A stretch of 64,000 nucleotides of DNA, from positions 62,001 to 126,000 of the forward strand of contig NZ_CALHGM010000009.1 of NCBI RefSeq assembly GCF_938030145.1, read 5' to 3'. The notes under the pieces are model-generated. The model saw only the letters and a list, made by a program, of their open reading frames with translations. It was not told the origin of the DNA and did not search any database. Shown piece after piece: positions 52,607 to 62,234 of the stretch. Origin of the DNA: an uncultured Campylobacter sp. Lineage in GTDB: Bacteria > Campylobacterota > Campylobacteria > Campylobacterales > Campylobacteraceae. The position numbers were made by a program, and so were the translations under genes. Position 1 is the first letter of the stretch. Each line of letters opens with the position of its first letter.

Positions 52607-55600
52607 CTACCAATCGGTCTTTTGATTGTAGATATCGCGAATGTCGCCCGTACCTAGCTTGTTAGTTGAAGTATCGCTAGTGCTATTATCCGATGTGCTG
52701 CCGCCAGCGAATGATCCTACGTCGTCTTCCGTACCGGACTTGACTTGACCCTCGCCGCCCCAGACTGTAGGTCTAACAGCTCTTACATTTACAGTAAGAG
52801 GATTGAAATACTGTGGCACACCAGGGAACCTGCTAGAGTAAGCTCCAGTAGTAGGAGGTACGGTAAACATAGTTCTCTGATTTTCAGCAGGCGTATGGAT
52901 AAGCCATGGGTTAGTTTCAATACGTATCCTAGCCTGACCTGGTACAGTAGCCTGGATAGCTATATCTTCCTTGCCGCCGCTTACTACATTACCCCTGCGA
53001 ACAGTTACGCCAGTAGGTGTAAAGCTAGTATAAGCGCTTACGAATTCTGCTCCTATATTATTTAGGGTAGCCCTAGTATTTACTACGAACTTCGTAAAAT
53101 CAGTTAGGCTATGATCTTGAGCCGCTAGCACGGTAAATATATTCGAGCCAGGGGCTTCATAAGCAAGTTCTGCGCTAGGAGCAGGCATATTCGCGCACCT
53201 ATCGGTTCTACCGCAATAGATCTGCGTATAAATAGGTACGGTTACCCCGGTTCTGGTAGTAGCCTGATACACCCTGGATCCTAGGCTCTTGTCATACGAC
53301 GTACCATAGACAAATAGTGCGTAAGTGCCTACGTTATCGCTAAAGTCTATAACGGTTTTACCTGTTGCATAGGTCTTACTATTGGAATTAGCAGCGGCTA
53401 TATAAGCAGCTTTGCTTGCAGCTCCGGTTTCGCTAACCTTTCTAGTGATGAAAGCATTAAAGTTCTCTTGGGATAACTTTATATCATCCTTCTTATATTG
53501 CTCCGAAGTTATATCCGAGATAGCATTGTATGATTTATCAAATTTTGACGGCCAAAAATTTTCGGCGATACTAATCGTGCCATTTCCGATATTAAAGTCA
53601 CTAGCGTAGATAAGCACCGGAGTGCTAGGGGTTTTATGCATCCTAGCGAAATTAAAATATACAGTTGAACCAGGGGTCTGCCCCTCTCTAAATCCTTGTG
53701 CTAAAATCCTGAAATCCGTTGATTTAGAATCGTACTTAATTCCTGTGCCGTCTTTTGGTCTATTAATAAGTCCGCCTACTAATGAAGCGTCGGAGTAGTA
53801 ATTAAGCGCTATTCCAAGCGGTATAGGCAAGCCGTAACCCGTATCGGCAGCAGAAGCAGCTTCCTCCCACCCTCCGGTAACAGTTGGACTTAGGGTCCTT
53901 GCGTTATATGTATAGCATCTGCTATCATAACCCGTAGAGCCTAGGCACTCGTTAGAATTCTTAGCGAAAAACTGTGTACCACCACGAATATTGTAAACAA
54001 CGGTAGGTCTATTAGGATATGGCACGTAATTTGTATCTCCGCCGGTCTTGCTAGCGGTAGCTGTGGAGCAACGCCCATCGGCACTATTGCTAGCGCAATC
54101 AAATCCAAAATTTAGCGCAAAATCAAGATCGCTCGAAAATCCGCACACGGCTTGAGGAGTGCCGCCAACATCCTGCTTATATCCGTCATAAAGCGTAGCG
54201 ATGACATCCTTATAAACTTTGTCAGATAGATACGCCACGGCATTGACTTTAAGTTTGGCAAGCTGGCTTATCTGACGCGTTACAGCTAAATTCTGTGCGG
54301 GATCTTCACCTGGATATACTACGACATTATTCTCAATATACGGATCATTAAAATATGTATATGCAGATGTTCCGCCCGTGATATTATTATCACCTACGCC
54401 GCTTGTTATACCATTATCAAGGCTTACGAGCGATACTCTGATGCGATCCGGCTTGTAACGCAATACGATATTGTCGTTTATCGCTTTATCTTTATTAGCA
54501 GCAATTCTCATGCCGACGTCGCAGCCTACCATACCTTTAGCGTCCGGAGTATTGCTAGATGAATTGATAATACATTTAGCGCTCTTCCACTTTTTAGAGT
54601 ATGTCTGATCGGAGTAGGCATCCGTCCATGAGTTATCATAGACGTTTACCAGTACATCACCGACATTATAGTAGTTAAAAATTTTATCGGCATTTGCACC
54701 TAATCCTTCAGTATAAATAACGGCATTTTCTTTATCTTTATCCACAGAAGCTTTTCTAGACTGAGTCATCAAATATGCGCCTTGAGCATTGCCTTTGCCG
54801 CTGAATTTCGCTACACCTCCAGTCTCTACGATATCTCTAGCATTAAAATCCGCCCATAAGCTTACGGCATTTTTATCCCATACTCTTCTATACGATGCGT
54901 CGAATTTTGAGCTTGTACCATTTAACACGCACGAAACATCATCACTCTTGCCAAAAGAGCCCTTTTTGATAGCCGATGGATCGATCTCATATTTGCCTGT
55001 CTCGGCATTATATTTAGCACCGGAATACTCTACTGCAGTACCGCCGTAGCAGCCGTCTTGCTTTACACCGCGTTTTAATGTAGTGGTGGCTGTTTTTCTA
55101 TCAACATAGTAGGATTGGGTATCTACATTAGCCACACATTCATTAGATATGAATGGGCGCAAGTAAGTCTGGATGCCACGGATCTTAGTCGATATATCTT
55201 GAGTATCGTCGGAATCCGTACCATAACTTTTACGTAGATGATAGCGCTGATTACCTAGATCGCCGCCGATTCTTGCAGTATAGTTAGGTACGCCATTATC
55301 GCTATAACTTCTAGCTGATATTACGTGTGCCAAAATATCTGCGTTCTGCTCATAGTCCCCACCCACGCGAAGTTCGGTAGGATTATAAACATCGGTACTA
55401 ACGCCTTTTTTAGTTATATCGCCACTAGCGGTAGTATCTACGATCTTGCTATATTTACCGGAATTATTTAGCGCATCGGTATCTACTTTGAAATATGCAG
55501 GGCGAAGCACGAAGTTATCGCTACCACATATATGGAATGAGCCGTCTTTTGACATTTTAATTCCGAACTCATTGCTAGCCGTATCTATACTATTTTTAAG

Positions 55601-58600
55601 CTCATCCAGCTTCTTTTGTATAATATTATCCCAGATATCCTTCTTTTGTTCCGCAGTCAGACTTTTATTGCACCAATCAAAATCTTCATTGGCTTCACAA
55701 TACCCGTATTGCTTCTTAAGCTCCCATTTTTTAAGCTCTAAATAGTAAGCCTTAGGATCCTCACTGTTTAAGTCCTTATCTTTTATATACTTATCTAAAT
55801 CGGATCTCGAGGTAGCTTGCTCGTCAGGACGATAACCAAGCATAAACGTAAGACCTTGATACGCATCACCTATCTCTATATTATTTAGAGTTAAAATGCT
55901 CTTGTTTTTAAAATCTAATTCCTTATCTACAGAATAGGAATCGCCATTTAGCTTAAACGGAATTTTTAAGGTATCAGTTACTGATCGGCATGCATAAACT
56001 ACGCTATTTTTCTTATCATCCTCACTGACTTTGTCTGACGTAGTAGCAGCATTTTTTGCCCTGATGACGGACAAATATAATTTTCCTCCCAAGCCAAATT
56101 TCTCAAGCTTTCTATCCTTGCTACCGATATATACGAGCTTACCTGTATTAGGATCTTTTTTAAAGTAAGGAGAATTCGCAGCCGCACCGATATAATCTGT
56201 ACATTTACCGGTTTTATCATCATAAGACTTACAATATTGGCTCTCGTAATCTGGTCTAAAGATGAGTTTTGCATCAAAAGGCTTATCGGAGATTTGAGTA
56301 TATAGCCTATCATCGTCGTCGCTATTACTAAAATTCTTATTTACTACTTGCAAACCACTTAGCGGCTGGATATCAACACTTTTAGAAACCTTCGTTGCAT
56401 CGCATAGCTCAAGTTCAGAGGCACTATCCATATCTAGGACGACTCGCTGACCGCCGCCGATATCTAGACTCATCTTGTAGCTTAATGTCACGGCAGGAGC
56501 TTGAAGAATTTTTGCACCGGTATTAACGGTAGCGTTAAACTCACCATACGCCGCTTTACCTGGTCTCATTAGACCGCCCACCGGAGTAGTCGTGCCAGCT
56601 TTTATCTCTCCTGCACCCTCGCCGATATAGAATTTTAAGACATTATTATCTAGCGTCGTAAATTGCCTATCATTATAGATAGGATCCGTAACATTTGGGG
56701 TGCCGCCATTTATGACATCTTTCATCGTCTTATATGCACCCTTTTGACCATCGCGTAGATAGACCAGCTTCTCTGCAGCCGCTGCAGGTATGGTATTTGT
56801 AGTGGTAGTGATAGGATCGTTTATGGCTAGTTCATTATTTATAGTAGAACTATCTTTGGTATAGGCAGCGCCTGCCTGAGCAAAATCGATTGACACTACT
56901 GCACCTACAGCATCCTCGCTATTACCACCATTTAGTCTGTTTTCGAATTTCATTCTATAGTAGATATGCTCGCCCGCAACTACTGGATTTTTGATCTGCT
57001 CTGGCTTATTGTCATCAATCTCAGTCTTACTATATCTGCTACCGATAACTTTGCCATTCTGCGGATCTTCATCTTTAGTTCTAAAAAATTTTACCCAGTT
57101 AGCGGCATTATATACCTCATACTGATAGCATAGTTGAGGAACATACAGATCTACTGATATTGCTATCATACTTATAAAGTTTTGATCGGATTGGTTGTTT
57201 GTTGAGTTATACGTACCGCCCAGTTCCAACTTTATACTTGATTGCCCGTAGCCCATTTTATCGCTTATATCAAATTCATCTAAATCCACGGCGGCTGCCT
57301 GATCCGTTCCCTCGTAATGCTTACCTCTTAGGATTTCCGGTATCGCAGCATATCCACCATTTTCGCTTCTTAGCCTCATAATGGTACCGCCGAATATATT
57401 AGAATACCATTCGCTTCCGATCTGAGCCAATGCGTTTATTCCATTAGACCAAGCGGCATTAGGAGTATATAAAGTATCCATTTTACCGCCCGCTTTTTTA
57501 TTCTCTACTCTAAAAAATTCCTTCGTCTTATCATTGCCGCTCATTTCAGGTCCAAGTTTCGCCTCACCACCAAAACCTAAAAAACTAAGCTTAGCATTAA
57601 CGCGACCGCTCCTAGGAGTGTAAAAGCCTTTTAACTCGGCTTTTACGTTTATAGATTCATTTGCGCCTGCCCAAGGTGTAATAGCTATAAAATCACCATA
57701 TACGGTTACATTTTTAGGTTTGTAATAATCGTTTTTAAATTTTGCAGCCTCTGCGTAAGTAAACGGTTTCGCTACACCTACAGGATTAGCAGGGCTTTGT
57801 AAATCTGCCATTAGCTTATTTCTAGAGTCCAAGGTCTTATCATATACTATGATTACACCCCAGCCACCCCACATACCAAGTCGAATATTTTTTAGCTCAC
57901 CGTTAATAAGTGCCGCGCCAGCATTGTCCCTACCATCGCTGGCTACTATGTTTCCTACGGTAAAATCTATACTATCAGAGTAATCAACAAAGTTTGCCTT
58001 CACTTTATCCGTAATATCTGCAAAGCAGCCGTATTCCAAACGCATCTCTACCTTCCGAGGGTTAGGAAGATTTCTATAGCTAGCATTCTCCCTATAGTTC
58101 CAGCCGGCTACGCCGTTACATCTATCCCTTGGGATATCTATAGGAGCGGTACTTGTTGCACTTTTTGAGCTTTTCATTCTAAGCTTAGCCCATTTATACC
58201 ATTTGGCAAACTTAACTCCATCGCCATTTCCTACGTATTTATCCCATCCCTCATTAATAAGCTCTCTTGCCTCTCTTACGTTGCCTTGCCAATATAAAGC
58301 CGCAAAAACAATATCGTCTTTAGTGATGCCCTTAGGTAGTTTTAGAGTCGATTTGGAGCTATTTAGATAAAAGGCGCCCGCCGAAGTATCTGGATCCTCT
58401 TTTAAATAATGACCGTTTGCGCCAGCTATAAAGTTTTTATCCACTCCTTTTGTAACTCCGTCCCAATCAAAACTAAGCACTGTATTTCCAGCTACGGCAT
58501 AGTCTCCAAATACATAGGTACCGGGACCGCCAAATCTAACTACAGGGGTTTGATTTTTCCAATCTCGAATACCACTAAAATTCCATGTTCCACAATGTTT

Positions 58601-58807
58601 ATGACCGGCGCCATCTCCACATTCACCGCTTGAATACCAATACCAATGCGGATCACTACTATTGATCACGCCACTATCAGGGTATTCCCAAGGATCTATA
58701 ACGGCGGGATTGATCTTAATATTGGGCCTATTATCCGCAAAGGCCCCCGCCACGAAACAAAACAACAGCGCCAAGATAGGCGCAAAGCTAAAACTCTTAA
58801 CTTTCAT
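52607..58807 (-). CDS. Giant secreted protein, possible MshQ-like pilus-associated or surface protein
   Basis: A 2066-residue protein with a Sec signal peptide (ILALLFCFVAGAFA, cleavage near 24) and no later membrane helix. Residues 25-560 carry the ALYWQG ... DITDKV ... GGWGVIIVYDK pattern of secreted surface proteins. About 600-800 looks like a DUF11-type repeat (VAGEHIYYRMKFENR, then a GLMRPGKAAYGEF segment). The central third has YYNVGDVLVNVYD near 1375 and IVLRYKPDRIRV near 1450, reminiscent of the DUF6701 region of MSHA protein MshQ. The tail is Ser/Thr/Asp-rich. Many Cys suggest disulfides. GGAGGGTAGTATC precedes the ATG. It follows three prepilin genes and hpf. Role is inference: pilus-associated adhesin or type II secretion substrate. 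Confidence 0.75.
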   Translation of the reverse strand: MKVKSFSFAPILALLFCFVAGAFADNRPNIKINPAVIDPWEYPDSGVINSSDPHWYWYSSGECGDGAGHKHCGTWNFSGIRDWKNQTPVVRFGGPGTYVFGDYAVAGNTVLSFDWDGVTKGVDKNFIAGANGHYLKEDPDTSAGAFYLNSSKSTLKLPKGITKDDIVFAALYWQGNVREARELINEGWDKYVGNGDGVKFAKWYKWAKLRMKSSKSATSTAPIDIPRDRCNGVAGWNYRENASYRNLPNPRKVEMRLEYGCFADITDKVKANFVDYSDSIDFTVGNIVASDGRDNAGAALINGELKNIRLGMWGGWGVIIVYDKTLDSRNKLMADLQSPANPVGVAKPFTYAEAAKFKNDYYKPKNVTVYGDFIAITPWAGANESINVKAELKGFYTPRSGRVNAKLSFLGFGGEAKLGPEMSGNDKTKEFFRVENKKAGGKMDTLYTPNAAWSNGINALAQIGSEWYSNIFGGTIMRLRSENGGYAAIPEILRGKHYEGTDQAAAVDLDEFDISDKMGYGQSSIKLELGGTYNSTNNQSDQNFISMIAISVDLYVPQLCYQYEVYNAANWVKFFRTKDEDPQNGKVIGSRYSKTEIDDNKPEQIKNPVVAGEHIYYRMKFENRLNGGNSEDAVGAVVSIDFAQAGAAYTKDSSTINNELAINDPITTTTNTIPAAAAEKLVYLRDGQKGAYKTMKDVINGGTPNVTDPIYNDRQFTTLDNNVLKFYIGEGAGEIKAGTTTPVGGLMRPGKAAYGEFNATVNTGAKILQAPAVTLSYKMSLDIGGGQRVVLDMDSASELELCDATKVSKSVDIQPLSGLQVVNKNFSNSDDDDRLYTQISDKPFDAKLIFRPDYESQYCKSYDDKTGKCTDYIGAAANSPYFKKDPNTGKLVYIGSKDRKLEKFGLGGKLYLSVIRAKNAATTSDKVSEDDKKNSVVYACRSVTDTLKIPFKLNGDSYSVDKELDFKNKSILTLNNIEIGDAYQGLTFMLGYRPDEQATSRSDLDKYIKDKDLNSEDPKAYYLELKKWELKKQYGYCEANEDFDWCNKSLTAEQKKDIWDNIIQKKLDELKNSIDTASNEFGIKMSKDGSFHICGSDNFVLRPAYFKVDTDALNNSGKYSKIVDTTASGDITKKGVSTDVYNPTELRVGGDYEQNADILAHVISARSYSDNGVPNYTARIGGDLGNQRYHLRKSYGTDSDDTQDISTKIRGIQTYLRPFISNECVANVDTQSYYVDRKTATTTLKRGVKQDGCYGGTAVEYSGAKYNAETGKYEIDPSAIKKGSFGKSDDVSCVLNGTSSKFDASYRRVWDKNAVSLWADFNARDIVETGGVAKFSGKGNAQGAYLMTQSRKASVDKDKENAVIYTEGLGANADKIFNYYNVGDVLVNVYDNSWTDAYSDQTYSKKWKSAKCIINSSSNTPDAKGMVGCDVGMRIAANKDKAINDNIVLRYKPDRIRVSLVSLDNGITSGVGDNNITGGTSAYTYFNDPYIENNVVVYPGEDPAQNLAVTRQISQLAKLKVNAVAYLSDKVYKDVIATLYDGYKQDVGGTPQAVCGFSSDLDFALNFGFDCASNSADGRCSTATASKTGGDTNYVPYPNRPTVVYNIRGGTQFFAKNSNECLGSTGYDSRCYTYNARTLSPTVTGGWEEAASAADTGYGLPIPLGIALNYYSDASLVGGLINRPKDGTGIKYDSKSTDFRILAQGFREGQTPGSTVYFNFARMHKTPSTPVLIYASDFNIGNGTISIAENFWPSKFDKSYNAISDITSEQYKKDDIKLSQENFNAFITRKVSETGAASKAAYIAAANSNSKTYATGKTVIDFSDNVGTYALFVYGTSYDKSLGSRVYQATTRTGVTVPIYTQIYCGRTDRCANMPAPSAELAYEAPGSNIFTVLAAQDHSLTDFTKFVVNTRATLNNIGAEFVSAYTSFTPTGVTVRRGNVVSGGKEDIAIQATVPGQARIRIETNPWLIHTPAENQRTMFTVPPTTGAYSSRFPGVPQYFNPLTVNVRAVRPTVWGGEGQVKSGTEDDVGSFAGGSTSDNSTSDTSTNKLGTGDIRDIYNQKTDW

Positions 58808-59008
58808 GATACTACCCTCCGGTCAATAACATAATTTTTAGCTACTATTTTACATTTTTTTTGCTTAAATTTTATACGGATATGGAACAAATATAAATAA
58901 ATTTTAAAGAATTTCTAAAAAAAGATTTTATAAGATGTGGTTTTATTTATCTTGAGCTACATTAAAAAATAATATAACAACAAATAAACAACGACTCTCA
59001 AACAATAA
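58808..59008 (-). promoter_or_regulatory. Leader region of the giant gene
   Basis: About 200 AT-rich bases between the hpf terminator and the giant gene. TATAAA around 58873-58878 (minus strand) is the best -10 candidate. The terminator upstream implies that this gene has its own promoter here. Confidence 0.35.
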
Positions 59009-59031
59009 AAGGCGCGAGAATTCCGCGCCTT
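59009..59031 (-). terminator. Hairpin terminator after hpf
   Basis: AAGGCGCG (59009-59016) and CGCGCCTT (59024-59031) form a perfect eight-base stem with a seven-base loop, followed on the minus strand by TTTTAT. It lies just beyond the 8-base tandem repeat. Confidence 0.7.
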
Positions 59032-59092
59032 AAAATTCTAAAATTCTAAAATTCTAAAATTCTAAAATTCTAAAATTCTAAAATTCTAAAAT
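59031..59092 (-). repeat. 8-base tandem repeat, seven perfect copies
   Basis: TAAAATTC is repeated perfectly at 59031, 59039, 59047, 59055, 59063, 59071 and 59079, followed by a partial copy. The first minus-strand unit supplies the TAG stop of hpf. Copy number is likely variable between strains. Confidence 0.95.
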
Positions 59093-59628
59093 AAGCCGAA
59101 TTTACCGTCTTTACGCTTGTAAAGCACACGCATTTTAGCGTCCATATCATTAAAAACCAAAAACTGATCGGCGCTTTCTTTTAGCTTATTTAGTGCTTCA
59201 TCAATCTCTAGCGGTTTATAAAGCTCTAGCTCGGTAGGGACGATTTCATCGACCTCGTCGTTTAAATTTGGCTCATTAACGCCGATTGCATTATCTACGG
59301 CGTTTTGCTTCATTTCGTCGCGATTTTTGTGAGAATTTACCTTATCGTGGTATCTGCGAAGCACTTTTGAGGCGCGCTCGACGATGAGATCGACGGCAGC
59401 ATAGAGATCTTTATCTTTTTGGCGCACGACGATAGTGTCTTGATGCGCTAAATTTAATGAGAAATCCACCACGAAGCCCTTTTTACCTTGCTTCTCGTCA
59501 GCAGAAATTACACAACGCCCCGAGATAATGTCGAGATTATATTTTTCTAGCGTCTCAAATGCGTTTTCGACATAATTTTTGATAGCTTCCGTTAACTCAA
59601 ACTGCTTACCTACGATATTTAAATTCAT
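59086..59628 (-). CDS. hpf: Ribosome hibernation promoting factor, long form
   Basis: A 180-residue protein. The N-terminal S30AE domain (1-100: MNLNIVGKQFELTEAIKNYVENAFETLEKY) binds the 30S subunit, and the C-terminal DQFLVFNDMDAKMRVLYKRKDGKFGLF domain drives 100S dimer formation, so this is the long HPF. Starts 15 bases after the third prepilin gene with GGAGAGACG, hence probably co-transcribed with the prepilins, an unexpected context. Its stop codon lies in an 8-base tandem repeat and is followed by a terminator. Confidence 0.93.
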   Translation of the reverse strand: MNLNIVGKQFELTEAIKNYVENAFETLEKYNLDIISGRCVISADEKQGKKGFVVDFSLNLAHQDTIVVRQKDKDLYAAVDLIVERASKVLRRYHDKVNSHKNRDEMKQNAVDNAIGVNEPNLNDEVDEIVPTELELYKPLEIDEALNKLKESADQFLVFNDMDAKMRVLYKRKDGKFGLF

Positions 59629-59643
59629 CGTCTCTCCTTTGCA

Positions 59644-60177
59644 TTATGGTTTTTGAATAGTACGCCTATGATATGTGATCTGTGGCCTTCCCATAACCGC
59701 TACATTAGATTTTACTACCACATCTACAAGCGCGGCATGACTTAAAATTCTGCCCACACTACCGTTCGCAAGACTTTCTGACGAGCCTTGCCCAAAATTA
59801 CTATAAGCGACGGTATGATTGCCGGGCGCACCCAGCTGTCTATCGAAATATCCGAATGTCACGGTGATATCAAACATCTTTTGAGCCGGATCATTTGACG
59901 GATACTCAAGCGTAATCGTATTTAATGTAGGATTAGTCGCAGCAGTAGAGCCCTTTTCCTTAAGCTCGGTAGTTAGATACTCATGCTTTTGCATAGCAAG
60001 GACGGCTAACTCCGTAGCGCTCTGAGCTAGCAGTAGCGCCTGCTCTCTGCCTTGGATATTATTGACATCGCGAGCCGTCATAGACGCGATAGATAGTGCC
60101 GTAATCGCCGTAGTTGCTACAATGATGATAAAAAATATGGCTGCTACTAGAGCAAAGCCTTTTTGCATAGTTTTCAT
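59644..60177 (-). CDS. Prepilin-like protein lacking Glu5, MshP-like
   Basis: A 177-residue protein. Prepilin peptidase site MQKG-FALVAAIFFIIIVA: cleavage after Gly, mature Phe1, but position 5 is Ala rather than Glu, as in MshP, PilX-type and GspK minor pilins that can start assembly. The hydrophobic helix runs to about residue 30, then a polar helix (REQALLLAQSATELAVLAMQ) and a small beta domain without cysteines. The start codon shares a base with the previous stop (TAATG). Too short for GspK. Confidence 0.82.
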   Translation of the reverse strand: MKTMQKGFALVAAIFFIIIVATTAITALSIASMTARDVNNIQGREQALLLAQSATELAVLAMQKHEYLTTELKEKGSTAATNPTLNTITLEYPSNDPAQKMFDITVTFGYFDRQLGAPGNHTVAYSNFGQGSSESLANGSVGRILSHAALVDVVVKSNVAVMGRPQITYHRRTIQKP

Positions 60178-61235
60178 TAGTACACCACCTGTGCTTTACA
60201 AACGTTTAGATCCAGCTCTGCGGGATCGAAATTTCTGCCGTCATCTCTCATACATAGTTTAAGCGCAACGGCGCCGTTATCATCCTTAAACCTAAATAAG
60301 CTCACATCCTCTGCTAGTAGTGAGCTGCTAGCAGTGTCATATGAGTGCGCATCACCTGCGACAGTACTCCATGGGCGATAGTTATATTTCAAGAGCAGAT
60401 TAAAATTCTTACTCAAATTGCCCGCATTGTCTTTCGTATATGTTACTACCTGATCGGGAACGATCGCGTAAGCGCTATGTGCTATATAGTACTGCTCAGA
60501 AAATTCCTGTGAGTTGGCATTGTTTGGATTGAACGGATATTGGTTGATAGCGATAGTTTCACCTTGTATACTACCGCTACCCGCAGCACTAGGAGTGCCT
60601 ACGGCGATTAGCACGCGGTTTCTGCCGTCTGCCCAAACAGCCCTATCGTAGCCGAAGCCTATGCCTACGCTAGTAGGCGAAGCATCATTAGTAACAGCTC
60701 TAAATATAACGGCGACCTGAGTATTATTAGATGGAGTATTGTAAGCAGTAGCCCTTAAATTCCGAACTATCCTAGCTACTCGCGGAAAATCGCTACCCAA
60801 GGATACCATATTAAACGCAGCCCTAGTATCTGCGATATATCCGGCATTATCCGCATCGGCCGTCCATGTGCTATCTCGGAGTTGAGACATTGACATAAAG
60901 CCGCTCCAACCTGGAGTTCTCTGATTTATATTTCTCGTCTCTACGCTTTGTCCGATCCACTCTAATATATCAAATCTCGGATTAGTAAGGTCGCTAATCG
61001 GCACAAAATCATTTACGGCAAGATCTCTGCCTATGGTAGAGCTTTTTATTCTATCCTCCAAGCGATTTGTGATTAGCATCATCGCATTTTGCGTTCTGGC
61101 TTCCAGCTGATTTACCGCACGTACATGCACGTAAGATTTATAGATCTTGGTGTATAGATCAGCGCCAAACATCGAGATGATCCCCAGCACTACGATAACA
61201 AACACAAGCTCTATAAGGGTAAAGCCTCTTTTCAT
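60177..61235 (-). CDS. Prepilin-like protein, MshO-like
   Basis: A 352-residue protein. Cleavage motif MKRG-FTLIELVFVIVVLGI with Glu5 present. The mature protein continues with a long helix containing ARTQNAMMLITNRLEDRIKSS and a large C-terminal domain with two cysteines close to the end (LKLCMRDDG, LNVCKAQVVY). The length and the AxxRLExRI helix fit MshO or PilW-type minor pilins. AGGAGCGCGAG precedes the ATG. It starts 12 bases after the first prepilin gene. Confidence 0.85.
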   Translation of the reverse strand: MKRGFTLIELVFVIVVLGIISMFGADLYTKIYKSYVHVRAVNQLEARTQNAMMLITNRLEDRIKSSTIGRDLAVNDFVPISDLTNPRFDILEWIGQSVETRNINQRTPGWSGFMSMSQLRDSTWTADADNAGYIADTRAAFNMVSLGSDFPRVARIVRNLRATAYNTPSNNTQVAVIFRAVTNDASPTSVGIGFGYDRAVWADGRNRVLIAVGTPSAAGSGSIQGETIAINQYPFNPNNANSQEFSEQYYIAHSAYAIVPDQVVTYTKDNAGNLSKNFNLLLKYNYRPWSTVAGDAHSYDTASSSLLAEDVSLFRFKDDNGAVALKLCMRDDGRNFDPAELDLNVCKAQVVY

Positions 61236-61247
61236 CTCGCGCTCCTA

Positions 61248-61982
61248 TTAGTTATGTAGTCTAGTGACGGTTGTCTGAACGCCGACGCCGATATTAGATA
61301 AAAATGCCTTTAAAACAACTGATTTAGCAGCACCGTCTCTCGCTACGGCGTCGTTTAGATCCGTAGCAGCAACCCTAACCATCTTGATATTGGTAACGGC
61401 GCCATTAGATGGTTGATCGCTAAGAACACCACTTATATCGGTACCGGAAGCATATTCCACCGCGCTAAAAGGCTCTGCTACATAATCTACATCGACATTA
61501 ATCCTAGTATTGAGGATAAAATCACCTCTACTGCTAGAGCCCACCAAATTACCGACTGTTATATTCGTCGTGAATCGATCAAAATCGTCGATATCGTTAT
61601 AACGACCGCCACCAAAAGAAATTCCATTTCTACCGAATTGTCTTTTTGTAGCTGGAGCTTGAGCGCTAATTCCGCGCCTACTAGCTTCATTTAAAATCCC
61701 TGGTCTGACCTCGGGGGCGCCATCAGCAGGCGGATTTACCGTTAAAATTCTCCTCATGCAGCTTGCATCTCCTCCGCACGTAGCATCTCCTGCGTATGCG
61801 CTATCCCACTGCGCTTTAGATATACGAGACATAAAAGCTTTAGCGTTATATACGAGCTCCTCTTTAATCGCGAGAGCGTTTAGTTCGGTGGTTTGCGCGA
61901 CGATACGAGGGATCGCCATCGTCGTAATCGCTAAAATCACGATAGTAAAGATCAGCTCAATTAGAGTAAAACCTTTTTTCAT
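61248..61982 (-). CDS. Prepilin-like protein (first of three)
   Basis: 244 residues from the ATG at 61982, which has AAAGGATG upstream and puts the MKKG-FTLIELIFTIVILAI cleavage motif at the start. The preceding 14 codons are unlikely to be translated. Glu5 present. Mature domain has a Cys pair (TCGGDASC) near residue 64. It resembles MshC/MshD-type and general type II pseudopilins. First gene of the cluster, with its own promoter, divergent from bamD. Confidence 0.85.
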   Translation of the reverse strand: MKKGFTLIELIFTIVILAITTMAIPRIVAQTTELNALAIKEELVYNAKAFMSRISKAQWDSAYAGDATCGGDASCMRRILTVNPPADGAPEVRPGILNEASRRGISAQAPATKRQFGRNGISFGGGRYNDIDDFDRFTTNITVGNLVGSSSRGDFILNTRINVDVDYVAEPFSAVEYASGTDISGVLSDQPSNGAVTNIKMVRVAATDLNDAVARDGAAKSVVLKAFLSNIGVGVQTTVTRLHN

Positions 61983-62048
61983 CTTACATCCTTTCTTTAA
62001 AATTTTGAAATTACGGAAACGCAAACTTACTCTGCGTTATCGGCGCTA

Positions 62049-62054
62049 ATTATA
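62049..62054 (-). promoter_or_regulatory. Promoter of the prepilin cluster
   Basis: TATAAT on the minus strand (62054-62049), 66 bases before the first prepilin ATG, with a TAACAATAG upstream. Long leader; no operator seen. Confidence 0.55.
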
Positions 62055-62196
62055 CTATTGTTAAACTTAAATTTAGAATTTATCGCGTAAATTCTTTTGG
62101 TTTACAAAGATTTTTAAGCCCGAACGCACAAAAATTTTAAAGAAATTCCATTTTTAAATTTGAACGCGGAATTTAAGCTTGCATTTACTCAAAGAC

Positions 62197-62202
62197 TATA
62201 AA
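62197..62202 (+). promoter_or_regulatory. bamD promoter -10
   Basis: TATAAA at 62197-62202, 32 bases before the bamD ATG. Confidence 0.45.
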
Positions 62203-62234
62203 ATTACGAGCTAAATAAATTCCAAGGATTTTTT

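Noticed and set aside
59031..59092. Tandem repeats as a possible CRISPR array
   Set aside because: Units of eight bases are contiguous with no spacers, and there are no cas genes in the window.
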